This document shows positions 9,861 to 18,613 of a stretch of DNA of 46,976 nt, one piece after another. Location: the NCBI GenBank assembly GCA_948441945.1, contig CAOJQV010000001.1, positions 1 through 46,976 of the forward strand, given 5' to 3'. Origin of the DNA: an uncultured Clostridium sp. Lineage in GTDB: Bacteria; Bacillota; Clostridia; TANB77; CAG-508. The position numbers and the translations under genes are program-made. A model generated the notes under the pieces. That model did not search any database, had not been told where the DNA came from, and worked only from the letters and a program-made list of their open reading frames with translations. Numbering within the stretch: the first letter of the stretch is position 1; each line of letters begins with the position of its first letter.

Positions 9861-10793
9861 ATGGACAAGATAGCAGTTTTAATACCATGTTATAACGAAG
9901 AAAAAACAATTAAAAAAGTAGTAGAAGACTTTAAAAGAGAATTACCAGAAGCAAAAATTTATGTATATGATAACAACTCAGAAGATAATACAGCTGAAAT
10001 TGCAAAAAAAGCTGGAGCAATAGTAAAATGTGAAACAAGACAGGGCAAAGGAAATGTTATAAGAACTATGTTTCGTGAAATTGATGCACAAAGTTATATA
10101 ATGGTAGATGGAGATGACACATATCCAGCAGAAAACGCCAAAGAAATGGTTGATTATGTACTTAATGAAAATGTGGACATGGTAATTGGAGATAGACTTT
10201 CTTCAACATATTTTAAAGAAAATAAAAGAATGTTTCATGGTTTTGGAAATAAATTAACAAGAGTTTTAATAAATACAATATATAACAGCAATATTCGTGA
10301 TGTTATGACAGGTTATAGAGCTTTTAGTTATAGATTTGTAAAAACATTCCCTGTATTATCTAAAGGATTTGAACTAGAAAACGAAATGACAATTCATGCA
10401 TTAGATAAAAATTTAAAAATAAAAAATGCAATTGTTGAATATAGAGATAGACCAGAAGGAAGTGAATCAAAATTAAATACAGTTTCTGATGGTGTAAAAG
10501 TTATAAAAACAATATTTAGTTTATATAAAAATTATAAGCCATTAGCTTTTTTCTCAATTGTTGCAATAATTTTATTAATAATAGGTTTAGCATTTTTTAT
10601 ACCAATACTAATGCAATATTTAAAATCAGGAGAAGTAAGAGTTCCAACATTACTTGTAAGTGGATTATTTTTAATTTGTGCAGTTCAATCTTTCTTTTCT
10701 GGACTAATACTTGACAATATTATAAATACAGCTAAGCAAAACTTTGAGATGAAATTAATTGATTGTGAGTATAGATTAAAAAAGGAGAACTAA
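9861..10793 (+). CDS. GT2 polyprenyl-phosphate glycosyltransferase (DPM1-like) with two TM helices
   Basis: 310 residues. A GT2 domain (about 1-215) shows VLIPCYNEEKTI, the DNNSEDNT loop, the metal-binding DGDDTYPA, and a late RDRPEGSESK motif typical of enzymes that transfer sugar to dolichyl- or undecaprenyl-phosphate. Two C-terminal hydrophobic segments (about 232-255 and 266-290) anchor it. Its likely product, a lipid-phosphate sugar, would feed a GT-C transferase such as one of the two preceding membrane proteins. AGGGGATAAG lies upstream of the ATG. Confidence 0.8.
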   Translation: MDKIAVLIPCYNEEKTIKKVVEDFKRELPEAKIYVYDNNSEDNTAEIAKKAGAIVKCETRQGKGNVIRTMFREIDAQSYIMVDGDDTYPAENAKEMVDYVLNENVDMVIGDRLSSTYFKENKRMFHGFGNKLTRVLINTIYNSNIRDVMTGYRAFSYRFVKTFPVLSKGFELENEMTIHALDKNLKIKNAIVEYRDRPEGSESKLNTVSDGVKVIKTIFSLYKNYKPLAFFSIVAIILLIIGLAFFIPILMQYLKSGEVRVPTLLVSGLFLICAVQSFFSGLILDNIINTAKQNFEMKLIDCEYRLKKEN

Positions 10794-10796
10794 AAA

Positions 10797-11834
10797 GTGA
10801 GTATTAAAGTATCAATAGTTGTACCTGTATATAATGCAGAAAAATTTTTAAATAAATGTTTAGAACCATTAGCAAATCAAACTTTAGAAGATATAGAAAT
10901 TATATGTGTAGATGATGGTTCTAAAGATAATTCTGGAAAAATAATAGATGAATATGCTAAAAAATACCCTAATAAATTTAAAATATATCATAAAGAAAAT
11001 GGTGGAGAATGGTCAGCACGTACTTTTGGACTAAAAAAGGCAACAGGCGAATATGTAGGCTTTATTGATAATGATGACATACCTGAAATAACTTGGGCTG
11101 AAAAACTATATGAAGCTGCAAAAAAGAATGATGCAGATATTGCGTTTTGTGCTTATGATAGAATTGATTTAGACACAGGAAAAGTAGTTGCAACAGAAAT
11201 GACACAATATGGCACTATGAATAAAGAAGTTGACTTTAATGATGATTTTATAGTATATGCAAATCCATCATTATGGAACAAAATTTATAAATTAGAAAAA
11301 GTAAAAAACTTAGAATTTTTACCTTTTAGAGGATGTAATGATACACTATTTTTAATACATTCGTATATGTTAGGAGTAAAAAAACTGACCTTTATACCTG
11401 ATGTTTTATATCATTATTCTTTACGTTCAAGTTCACAAATACATAATATGAACATTGAAGATATTAATAATCTAAAAAAATATCTTTTAGTAACTAAAGA
11501 AAATGCTATAAAATATGGGATTTATGACGAATTTAAATATTGTTTAGATGTAATGGCATTTTTACATTTAGGAATATCATGGATGTATATGGTTTCTTAT
11601 GATAAGAGTGTTAATATGAGAAAATTAATGAAAGAAGTTACAGAGTATTTAGATAAAAATTTTCCAACATGGAGAAAAAGCAAATTCTTTAAAATTCCAC
11701 ATTGTTTTCCAAAAGGAATTAAGTTTATTGCAATATGGGGAGTTCATTTATTATACAAAATGAGAATTCCTACAATATATGTTTGGAGTTATAGATTTCT
11801 TGTAGATAAATTACATATTGATATTAAATGGTAA
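10797..11834 (+). CDS. Family 2 glycosyltransferase
   Basis: 345 residues. GT2 hallmarks are clear: VSIVVPVYNAEKFL at the start, CVDDGSKDNS, and DNDDIP as the DXD-type motif, followed by a C-terminal half with amphipathic and hydrophobic stretches. This is the EpsJ/CpsJ type common in capsule operons. Start is GTG at 10,797 with AAAGGAG at 10,780-10,786, only four bases after the stop of the preceding gene, so it is in the same transcript. Sugar specificity cannot be read from the sequence. Confidence 0.8.
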   Translation: MSIKVSIVVPVYNAEKFLNKCLEPLANQTLEDIEIICVDDGSKDNSGKIIDEYAKKYPNKFKIYHKENGGEWSARTFGLKKATGEYVGFIDNDDIPEITWAEKLYEAAKKNDADIAFCAYDRIDLDTGKVVATEMTQYGTMNKEVDFNDDFIVYANPSLWNKIYKLEKVKNLEFLPFRGCNDTLFLIHSYMLGVKKLTFIPDVLYHYSLRSSSQIHNMNIEDINNLKKYLLVTKENAIKYGIYDEFKYCLDVMAFLHLGISWMYMVSYDKSVNMRKLMKEVTEYLDKNFPTWRKSKFFKIPHCFPKGIKFIAIWGVHLLYKMRIPTIYVWSYRFLVDKLHIDIKW

Positions 11835-11850
11835 AAATAGGAGGCATATA

Positions 11851-12768
11851 ATGGAAGAAAAAAAAGTAGCAATACTAATGTCTACTTACAATGGAGAAAA
11901 ATACATAAAATCACAATTAGAAAGTATATTAAATCAAACTTATAAAAATATAGAAATATATATAAGAGATGATGGTTCTAAAGATAAAACAATTGTTATT
12001 CTTGAAGAATATGAAAAACAAGGAAAAATAAAATTAATAAAAGGAAAAAACTTAGGTTTTATAAAGAGTTTTAGAGAATTACTTAATATATGTGATAAAG
12101 CTGATTACTATTCATATTGTGACCAAGATGATATTTGGATGGAAGATAAAATTGAAAAAGCAGTTAAATTACTAAATAAAGAAAAAGAAATCAATAATAT
12201 ACCAATTTTATATGCATCAAATTATGATTATTATGATGGAGATATGAAATTTATAAAGCATACAGGATTTGAAAATAAAGGTCCAAGTTTTGCAAAATCA
12301 TTAGTAGAATGTATTGCACCAGGAATGACAATGGTAATTAATCAAATAGCTAAAGATAGTATATATGAAAGTATGGAAAAAGACTGTTTATTACATGATT
12401 GGTGGACTTATGAAGTATGTGCTGGGATTGGAAAAGTTATTTATGACGGAAATGAAATTACAGTAAAATATAGAAGACATACAAATAATGTAACAACAGT
12501 AGAAACAACATTTATTAAAAAATTTATTTGGAGAGTAAAAACATTTATTTTTAGTGACCATTGGAAAAAACTAAAAAAACAATTAATTGCTTATGAAGAT
12601 ATATTTTATAATAGTTTAAGTAAAAAGAATCAAAAATTATTAAAACTATTTACTAAAAAAATGACTATTTTTACACAAATAGAAAAAATATTTTATCCAG
12701 TAAGATTTAAAGATAAAATAACTCATGAATTTATGATAAGATGTATGTTTGTATTATGGAGGATATAA
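11851..12768 (+). CDS. Family 2 glycosyltransferase (RgpB/RfbF-like), paralogue 1
   Basis: 305 residues: VAILMSTYNGEKYI, RDDGSKDKT, CDQDDIW and a late KYRRHTNNVTT, the set found in rhamnosyltransferase-type GT2 enzymes. The start at 11,851 is preferred over an in-frame TTG at 11,818 because TAGGAGG at 11,838-11,844 precedes it by six bases. The next gene is a close copy (same opening 13 residues and the same YASNYDYYD/YFANYDYYD block), so the pair arose by tandem duplication. Both may add the same sugar in successive steps or have diverged in linkage. Confidence 0.82.
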   Translation: MEEKKVAILMSTYNGEKYIKSQLESILNQTYKNIEIYIRDDGSKDKTIVILEEYEKQGKIKLIKGKNLGFIKSFRELLNICDKADYYSYCDQDDIWMEDKIEKAVKLLNKEKEINNIPILYASNYDYYDGDMKFIKHTGFENKGPSFAKSLVECIAPGMTMVINQIAKDSIYESMEKDCLLHDWWTYEVCAGIGKVIYDGNEITVKYRRHTNNVTTVETTFIKKFIWRVKTFIFSDHWKKLKKQLIAYEDIFYNSLSKKNQKLLKLFTKKMTIFTQIEKIFYPVRFKDKITHEFMIRCMFVLWRI

Positions 12769-12770
12769 AA

Positions 12771-13682
12771 ATGGAACAAAAGAAAGTAGCAATACTAATG
12801 TCTACTTATAATGGAGAGAAATATGTAGAAACACAGCTAAATAGTATATTAAATCAAACTTATAAAAATATAGAAATATATGTAAGAGATGATGGTTCTA
12901 AAGATAATACACCACAAATACTAAAAAAATATTCAGATAGCAAAAAAATAAATTTTATTCAAGGAGAAAATAAAGGATTTATAAAAAGTTTTTTAGAGTT
13001 ATTAACATACTGTGATAATGCTGAATATTATGCATTTTCTGACCAAGATGATGAATGGTTTGAAGATAAAATAGAAAGAGCAGTAAAACAAATAGAAGAA
13101 AAAAACTCTGACAAACCAGTATTATATTTTGCAAATTATGATTATTATGATACAAATATGAATTTTATTAAACATTCAAAAAACCATAAAAATGGACCAT
13201 CTTTTAGAAACTCTATTGTTGATTGCATTTCTTTAGGCATCAATTCTATATTAAATAGAAAAGCACGAGATTTAATTATAAAAAATATACCAGAAAATAG
13301 TTGTGGGCACGATTGGTGGTCTTATATGGTTTGTAGTGGAATGGGCGATGTTATATATGATAAATCATATACACTAAAATACAGAAGACATAATTCAAAT
13401 GTAAGTGCTGATGCCACAAATTTTATTAAATTTCAAATATGGAGAATAAAAAAATTCTTTATTAATAATTACTTTAATAATGTCAAACAACAAGCTATAG
13501 AATATGAAAAATTATATAAAGATAAATTATCTAAAAAAGACCAAAAAGTTTTAAATTTATTTACAAGTAAAAACTATAATGTAAGAAAACAATTAACAAA
13601 AGTATTTTATCCAAAAATGTTTAGACAAAAAATGATAGATGAAATAATGCTAAGGTTTATATTTTTAATAGGAAAATTATAG
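12771..13682 (+). CDS. Family 2 glycosyltransferase (RgpB/RfbF-like), paralogue 2
   Basis: 303 residues with VAILMSTYNGEKYV, RDDGSKDNT, SDQDDEW and KYRRHNSNVSAD. It is a tandem duplicate of the preceding gene, starting two bases after its stop. GGAGG at 12,758-12,762 fixes the ATG at 12,771; an in-frame ATG at 12,741 would overlap the upstream gene and bury this site. The replacement of CDQDDIW by SDQDDEW next to the DXD motif is the kind of change that can alter acceptor choice. Function beyond GT2 is inferred from context. Confidence 0.82.
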   Translation: MEQKKVAILMSTYNGEKYVETQLNSILNQTYKNIEIYVRDDGSKDNTPQILKKYSDSKKINFIQGENKGFIKSFLELLTYCDNAEYYAFSDQDDEWFEDKIERAVKQIEEKNSDKPVLYFANYDYYDTNMNFIKHSKNHKNGPSFRNSIVDCISLGINSILNRKARDLIIKNIPENSCGHDWWSYMVCSGMGDVIYDKSYTLKYRRHNSNVSADATNFIKFQIWRIKKFFINNYFNNVKQQAIEYEKLYKDKLSKKDQKVLNLFTSKNYNVRKQLTKVFYPKMFRQKMIDEIMLRFIFLIGKL

Positions 13683-13692
13683 AGGAGAAATA

Positions 13693-14952
13693 ATGGAAAA
13701 GGATAAACAATTTAGGAAGAACTTTATATGGAATTTACTAGGAACAGGTTTTAATAGTTTTAATTCGTTATTTTTTATGATAATAGTAACTAGAATAAAT
13801 GGTGTTAATGATGCAGGAGTATTTACAATTGCTTTTGCAACTGCAACTATTTTATATTTTATAGGAGTTTATTCAGGTAGAATATATCAAGTAACAGAAC
13901 CTAATAAAGCAATTACAAATAAAGAATATATAGTAAATAGGATAATAACTACATTATGTATGTTAATATTTTTAACAATTTATTTATTAATAAGACAGTA
14001 TGATACGTCAAAGACAACAGTATTTATTTTATTAGTTATTTATAAAGCTTTAGAATCTATTAGTGATGTACTTTATGGAATATTACAGAAAAATGAAAAA
14101 TTAGAAATAGTAGGAAAATCATTGCTTGTAAAATCTATATTATCTATAATCTGCTTTGCAATAGTTGACCTCTTTACAAAAAATATGATTTTATCTATTA
14201 ACTCAATGATATTTATTAATATTATAATTATATTATTTTATGACATTTTAAAATCAAAACAATATATTAATTTTAAAGATAAAGTAAATATATCAAATAT
14301 ATTTAAAATATTGAAAGGTGGATTTTTTACTTTTGCAATAGCTTTTTTAGGAATGTATGTATTAAATGCTCCTAAATACTCAATAGATATATATTTAGAA
14401 AATAATTATCAAACAATATTTGGAATAATTATAATGCCAGCAACTGTTATAGGATTAATTGCACAATTTTTAGTAAATCCTTACTTAAATCAAATTATGA
14501 GTTATTGTGAAAAAAAGGATTTAAAAAGTTTAAACAAAATTGTTCTTAAATTAATATTAATGATATTTGTAGTTGGATTAATTTCAACAATATTAGCTTA
14601 TCTTTTAGGTACACAAATATTAGGATTGGTTTATGGAATAGGTTTAAGTCCTTACAAAATGGGACTTGCTATTATTATTATTTCGGCTACATTATATACA
14701 ATAGGAACTATATATTCTTCAGTATTAACCACTGTTAGAAAAACATTTCCACAATTTATTATTTATGGAATAATTTCTATTTTTGCTTTTATAATTTCAA
14801 ATATTGGAACTAAAATATGGGCATTAGATGGAGCTATAATTGCATATTTAATGATTATGTCATTACAATTTTTAATGTATTTTGTATATTATAAAACTAA
14901 TTTAAAGCGAATTTTGTCTAATTGTAATGATTTGGAAAAGAAAAACTATTGA
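13693..14952 (+). CDS. Wzx-type polysaccharide flippase (MOP superfamily)
   Basis: 419 residues, about twelve hydrophobic segments, starting with FRKNFIWNLLGTGFNSFNSLFFMIIVTRINGVNDAGVFTIAFA, which is the standard first two helices of polysaccharide-transport MOP proteins. These flip undecaprenyl-linked repeat units outward. Its presence together with a complete Wzm/Wzt ABC exporter in one operon means either two export routes or two glycans. GAGGAG lies upstream of the ATG. The next gene has its own promoter overlapping this gene's stop. Confidence 0.85.
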   Translation: MEKDKQFRKNFIWNLLGTGFNSFNSLFFMIIVTRINGVNDAGVFTIAFATATILYFIGVYSGRIYQVTEPNKAITNKEYIVNRIITTLCMLIFLTIYLLIRQYDTSKTTVFILLVIYKALESISDVLYGILQKNEKLEIVGKSLLVKSILSIICFAIVDLFTKNMILSINSMIFINIIIILFYDILKSKQYINFKDKVNISNIFKILKGGFFTFAIAFLGMYVLNAPKYSIDIYLENNYQTIFGIIIMPATVIGLIAQFLVNPYLNQIMSYCEKKDLKSLNKIVLKLILMIFVVGLISTILAYLLGTQILGLVYGIGLSPYKMGLAIIIISATLYTIGTIYSSVLTTVRKTFPQFIIYGIISIFAFIISNIGTKIWALDGAIIAYLMIMSLQFLMYFVYYKTNLKRILSNCNDLEKKNY

Positions 14953-14977
14953 CTATTGATAAATAAAAATATACAAT
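14949..14977 (+). promoter_or_regulatory. Internal promoter before the GH25 muramidase gene
   Basis: TTGACT at 14,949-14,954, a 17-base spacer and TACAAT at 14,972-14,977. It overlaps the stop codon of the flippase gene and would start transcription about 25 bases before the ATG at 15,009. It allows the wall hydrolase and downstream genes to be expressed apart from the glycosyltransferases. Confidence 0.6.
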
Positions 14978-15008
14978 TATATTGATGATTATTTAAGGAG
15001 GAATAAAA

Positions 15009-17156
15009 ATGCGTAGATGTTTATCAAGTATTATAATTATTACATTGTTGTTTAATGTTTTAGCTAATTTGATTTATTCTGTTAAAGCAGAACTTTTAGA
15101 AGAAGATAATGGAATAGTAGAAAATATAACAGATAATATAGTAGATGATAATACAGCTGCTGATAATAATATAGCTGATAATACAACTGATGATGATAAA
15201 GATGACAATGAAGTTATAGGTGATGATTCAATAATTGATGATGAGGATATTGAAGATAATGAAGAAGAGGAAAATAATATTCCAGATGAAATTATTGAAG
15301 ATGAAATATTTGAAGAAAATGAAATAACGGCTATTGCTGATGAAAGTCCAGAATTTGGCGTAGAATATAGAACACATGTACAAAATGAAGGTTGGCAAGC
15401 ATGGAAGCAAAATGGACAAATGTCAGGAACAGAAGGTAAAAGCTATAGATTAGAAGGTATTAATATTAAATTAAAAAACAATTCTTCAGATATAAAAATT
15501 AAATATCAAGTACATGTACAAAATGAAGGTTGGCAAACATGGAAAACAGATGGAGAAATGGCAGGAACAGAAGGTAAAAGCTATAGATTAGAAGGTATTA
15601 AAATAGAATTAGAAAATACTGAAGAATATTCAATAATGTATAGAGTACATGTACAAAATGTAGGATGGCAAGCATGGAAAACAGATGGAGAAATGGCAGG
15701 AACAGAAGGTATGTCATTAAGACTTGAAGGTATTGAAATTAAAATTGTTCCAAAAATTAAAAAGGCATTAATTTTTATTGATTCACCTGTAAATGGCTCT
15801 GTACATTATAATCCACAAACAATTACAGTAAGTGGTTGGAAAATGGCAAATGTATCAAATACTAAAATGAAAATATATATTGATGATAGTTCTACTCCTT
15901 TAGAAGATAGCTTAATTACATATAGAGAAAGAAATGATGTTATAGCAAGTATTAAAATAGGAACAGCAAAACAAAACCCAAAACCAGGTTTTAGTGTTTC
16001 ACTAGATTCAATTAATATGTCAGAAGGAACACATACAATAAAAATTGTAGTATATACAAGTAATGATGAAAAATTACAAGAAGCAACTTCAAAAGTAACA
16101 ATTGACCGAAAATTACATGTACAATATCGTTCACATGTACAAAATGTTGGATGGCAAGGTTATGCTTTAGATGGAAATTTATCTGGTACAACTTATAGAA
16201 ATTTAAGAGTAGAAGCAATGAACATTGATTTAATCAATGCTCCCGAAAATGCTAAAATAAAATATAGAACACAAATACAAAATATAGGATGGCAATCATG
16301 GAAAGAAAATGGACAACTTACTGGAACAGAAGGACAAGGACTAAGAATAGAAGCATTACAAATAAAACTAGAAAATTTAGAGCAATATACTGTTGAATAT
16401 AGAGTTCATGTTGAAGGCATTGGCTGGACAGGATGGTATATGGATGGAGAAACAGCAGGTACAGTAGGACAATCAAGAAGGATAGAAGCAATACAAATAC
16501 GTTTAGTTCCATTTTATAAAAGAATGTATAAAGGAATAGATGTTAGTCAATTTAATGGAGATATAAACTGGGCATTAGTAAAAAGAAGTGGCGTAGAGTT
16601 TGCAATGATTAGAATTGGTTATAGAGGATATGGGCAAGCAGGTAACTTCCGTCTTGATAGTAAGTTTCTAGAAAATATAACAGGAGCTAAGCAAGCAGGA
16701 ATTCCAGTAGGAGTTTATTTTGTAACACAAGCAATAACAGATATAGAGGCAGTAGAAGAAGCAAATTGGGTAGTTGGACATCTTAGAGACAACAATATAA
16801 CACTAGATTATCCAATTGCACTTGACATAGAAGCGCCAGGAAAAGAAAATCCAAATGATGTTGGTAGAGCAGAACATTTAGATGTATGGACACGTTCATA
16901 TTTAGCACAGCAATTTTGTATAACAATCCAAAATAAAGGTTATATACCTATGATATATACAAATGTCAATTGGGCTAATAATAAGCTAAATATGTCTATG
17001 TTAGCAAATTATGATACATGGATTGCTAGTTACAGAAATGTAGCATTAGGACCAGGATATGATAGAAGTTATGCAATGTGGCAATATACAAGTTCAGGTA
17101 CAGTTAATGGAATATATAATAAAGTAGATTTAAATTATTGTTACAAAAAATATTAA
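15009..17156 (+). CDS. Secreted GH25 muramidase with six ChW repeats
   Basis: 715 residues. Signal peptide 1-27 (positive start, hydrophobic core, cleavage near KAE). Residues 28-110 are a very acidic Asp/Glu/Asn linker. Three ChW repeats follow (about 116-155, 163-201, 207-247; each with GWQ.W and G.EG...RLEG), then a beta-sandwich Ig-like domain (about 253-366), three more ChW repeats (371-500) and a C-terminal GH25 lysozyme domain (507-715). Asp511 in GIDVS and Asp606/Glu608 in ALDIEAP are the expected catalytic residues. ChW repeats bind the clostridial cell surface. It probably trims or remodels peptidoglycan where the new glycan is attached. TAAGGAGG precedes the ATG. Confidence 0.92.
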   Translation: MRRCLSSIIIITLLFNVLANLIYSVKAELLEEDNGIVENITDNIVDDNTAADNNIADNTTDDDKDDNEVIGDDSIIDDEDIEDNEEEENNIPDEIIEDEIFEENEITAIADESPEFGVEYRTHVQNEGWQAWKQNGQMSGTEGKSYRLEGINIKLKNNSSDIKIKYQVHVQNEGWQTWKTDGEMAGTEGKSYRLEGIKIELENTEEYSIMYRVHVQNVGWQAWKTDGEMAGTEGMSLRLEGIEIKIVPKIKKALIFIDSPVNGSVHYNPQTITVSGWKMANVSNTKMKIYIDDSSTPLEDSLITYRERNDVIASIKIGTAKQNPKPGFSVSLDSINMSEGTHTIKIVVYTSNDEKLQEATSKVTIDRKLHVQYRSHVQNVGWQGYALDGNLSGTTYRNLRVEAMNIDLINAPENAKIKYRTQIQNIGWQSWKENGQLTGTEGQGLRIEALQIKLENLEQYTVEYRVHVEGIGWTGWYMDGETAGTVGQSRRIEAIQIRLVPFYKRMYKGIDVSQFNGDINWALVKRSGVEFAMIRIGYRGYGQAGNFRLDSKFLENITGAKQAGIPVGVYFVTQAITDIEAVEEANWVVGHLRDNNITLDYPIALDIEAPGKENPNDVGRAEHLDVWTRSYLAQQFCITIQNKGYIPMIYTNVNWANNKLNMSMLANYDTWIASYRNVALGPGYDRSYAMWQYTSSGTVNGIYNKVDLNYCYKKY

Positions 17157-17172
17157 ATAAAGGGAATAAAAA

Positions 17173-17595
17173 ATGGAAAAAATTAAAGAGTTATATAATA
17201 AGTACAAAGAAATAATCAATTATCTAATATTCGGAGTATTAACAACATTAGTATCTTTAATAGTATATTATGCATCAGTATTTACATTTTTAGACCCAAA
17301 AAATGCAGTACAACTACAAATAGCAAATATATTAAAACATATTGCTGGTATTACCTTTGCTTATTTTACAAATAGAAAATATGTATTTGAAAGCACAGAA
17401 AAAAATAAAATAAAAGAAGCAATAGACTTTGCAATTGCAAGAATTGCAACTATTATAATCGATATGTTTATTATGTGGTTAGGAGTAACTATTCTACATT
17501 TTAATGATAAAATAATTGTGTTGATTGCACAAGTTATTGTAATTGTTTCTAATTATATATTTAGCAAAATATTTGTATTTAAAAAGAAAAAATAA
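17173..17595 (+). CDS. GtrA-family membrane protein
   Basis: 140 residues with four hydrophobic segments and the family pattern INYLIFGVLTTLVSL at helix 1 and TFAYFTNRKYVFES between helices 2 and 3. GtrA proteins are thought to flip undecaprenyl-phosphate-linked sugars to the outer face. The next two genes are a GtrB-like GT2 and a GtrC-like polytopic transferase, giving the full three-gene module known from serotype-converting phages and Gram-positive wall-glycan glycosylation systems. AAAGGGA precedes the ATG. Confidence 0.85.
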   Translation: MEKIKELYNKYKEIINYLIFGVLTTLVSLIVYYASVFTFLDPKNAVQLQIANILKHIAGITFAYFTNRKYVFESTEKNKIKEAIDFAIARIATIIIDMFIMWLGVTILHFNDKIIVLIAQVIVIVSNYIFSKIFVFKKKK

Positions 17596-17601
17596 AAAAA
17601 T

Positions 17602-17635
17602 GGGGAAATGGTACTAGCCATTTTTTCCCGTTTTT
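17602..17635 (+). terminator. Possible intra-operon terminator/attenuator hairpin
   Basis: GGGGAAATGG (17,602-17,611), a six-base loop and CCATTTTTTCCC (17,618-17,629), then TTTTT. The stem contains a bulge and the following genes are clearly related, so it more likely weakens than ends transcription between the GtrA and GtrB genes. Confidence 0.45.
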
Positions 17636-17653
17636 AAAGAAAGGAAAAATAAA

Positions 17654-18613
17654 ATGAAGAAGAAAAAAGTAACATTAGTTATACCAATGTATTACGAAGA
17701 AAAAGTTGCTGAAGAATGTTACAAAAGAGTAAAAGAAAATTTAGTAAAGTTAGAAAATTACGAACATGAAATTATATTTGTAAATGATGGAAGTACAGAC
17801 AAAACATTAGAGATATTAGAAGGAATAGCAAAAAAAGATAAAAATGTAAAAGTACTATCATTTTCAAGAAACTTTGGACATCAAGCAGCAGTAACAGCTG
17901 GACTTCAATATGTAACAGGAGATGCAATTGTAATAATGGATGCAGACCTTCAAGACCCACCAGAATTGATACCAGATATGTTAAAGCTATGGGAAGATGG
18001 AAATGAAGTAATCTATGGAAAAAGAAAATCAAGAAAAGGTGAAAGTGCATTTAAACTATTAACTGCAAAAATGTTTTACAAAACACTAAATGCATTATCA
18101 GATGTAGAAATTCCAAGAGACACAGGAGATTTCCGTTTAGTAGATAGAAAAGTTGTAGACACTGTTAATTCATTACCAGAACATAATAAATTTTTAAGAG
18201 GACTATTTAGTTGGGTTGGATACAAACAAGCAGCATTTGAATATGAAAGAAAAGAAAGATTTGCAGGAGAAACAAAATATCCTTTGAAGAAAATGCTTAA
18301 ACTAGCTTCAGACGGAATTATTAGTTTTTCTACAAAACCATTAAAAATAGTTGGTGCATTAGGAATGATTTCAATTATAGTATCAATTCTATTATTAATA
18401 TATACACTTATTTCTTTTGCGTTTAAGTTAAATAATTTATCAGCAGGATGGACATCAATTATGGTTGCTATTACATTTTTTGCTGGTATACAATTAATGT
18501 CTATTTGGATTATAGCTGAATATGTAGGAAGAATTTATGATGAAACAAAACAAAGACCACAATATATTATTGATAAAAAAATAAATATATCTGGAGGTAA
18601 AAAAGATGAATAA
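17654..18613 (+). CDS. GtrB-like polyprenyl-phosphate glycosyltransferase
   Basis: 319 residues. The GT2 domain has TLVIPMYYEEKVAEECY, FVNDGSTDKT, the strongly conserved MDADLQDPPELIP, and RDTGDFRLVDRKV, all signatures of GtrB/ArnC-type enzymes that load glucose or a related sugar onto undecaprenyl phosphate. Two hydrophobic segments near the C-terminus (about 235-257 and 270-292) anchor it. It follows the GtrA-like gene and overlaps the start of the GtrC-like gene by 8 bases. It is distinct from the DPM1-like enzyme at 9861, which lacks the DADLQDPP form. Confidence 0.87.
   Translation: MKKKKVTLVIPMYYEEKVAEECYKRVKENLVKLENYEHEIIFVNDGSTDKTLEILEGIAKKDKNVKVLSFSRNFGHQAAVTAGLQYVTGDAIVIMDADLQDPPELIPDMLKLWEDGNEVIYGKRKSRKGESAFKLLTAKMFYKTLNALSDVEIPRDTGDFRLVDRKVVDTVNSLPEHNKFLRGLFSWVGYKQAAFEYERKERFAGETKYPLKKMLKLASDGIISFSTKPLKIVGALGMISIIVSILLLIYTLISFAFKLNNLSAGWTSIMVAITFFAGIQLMSIWIIAEYVGRIYDETKQRPQYIIDKKINISGGKKDE

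Noticed and set aside
15480..16500. Tandem DNA repeats in the muramidase gene as possible CRISPR-like array
   Set aside because: They are protein-level ChW repeats of about 40-46 residues with coding divergence, not short direct repeats with spacers.
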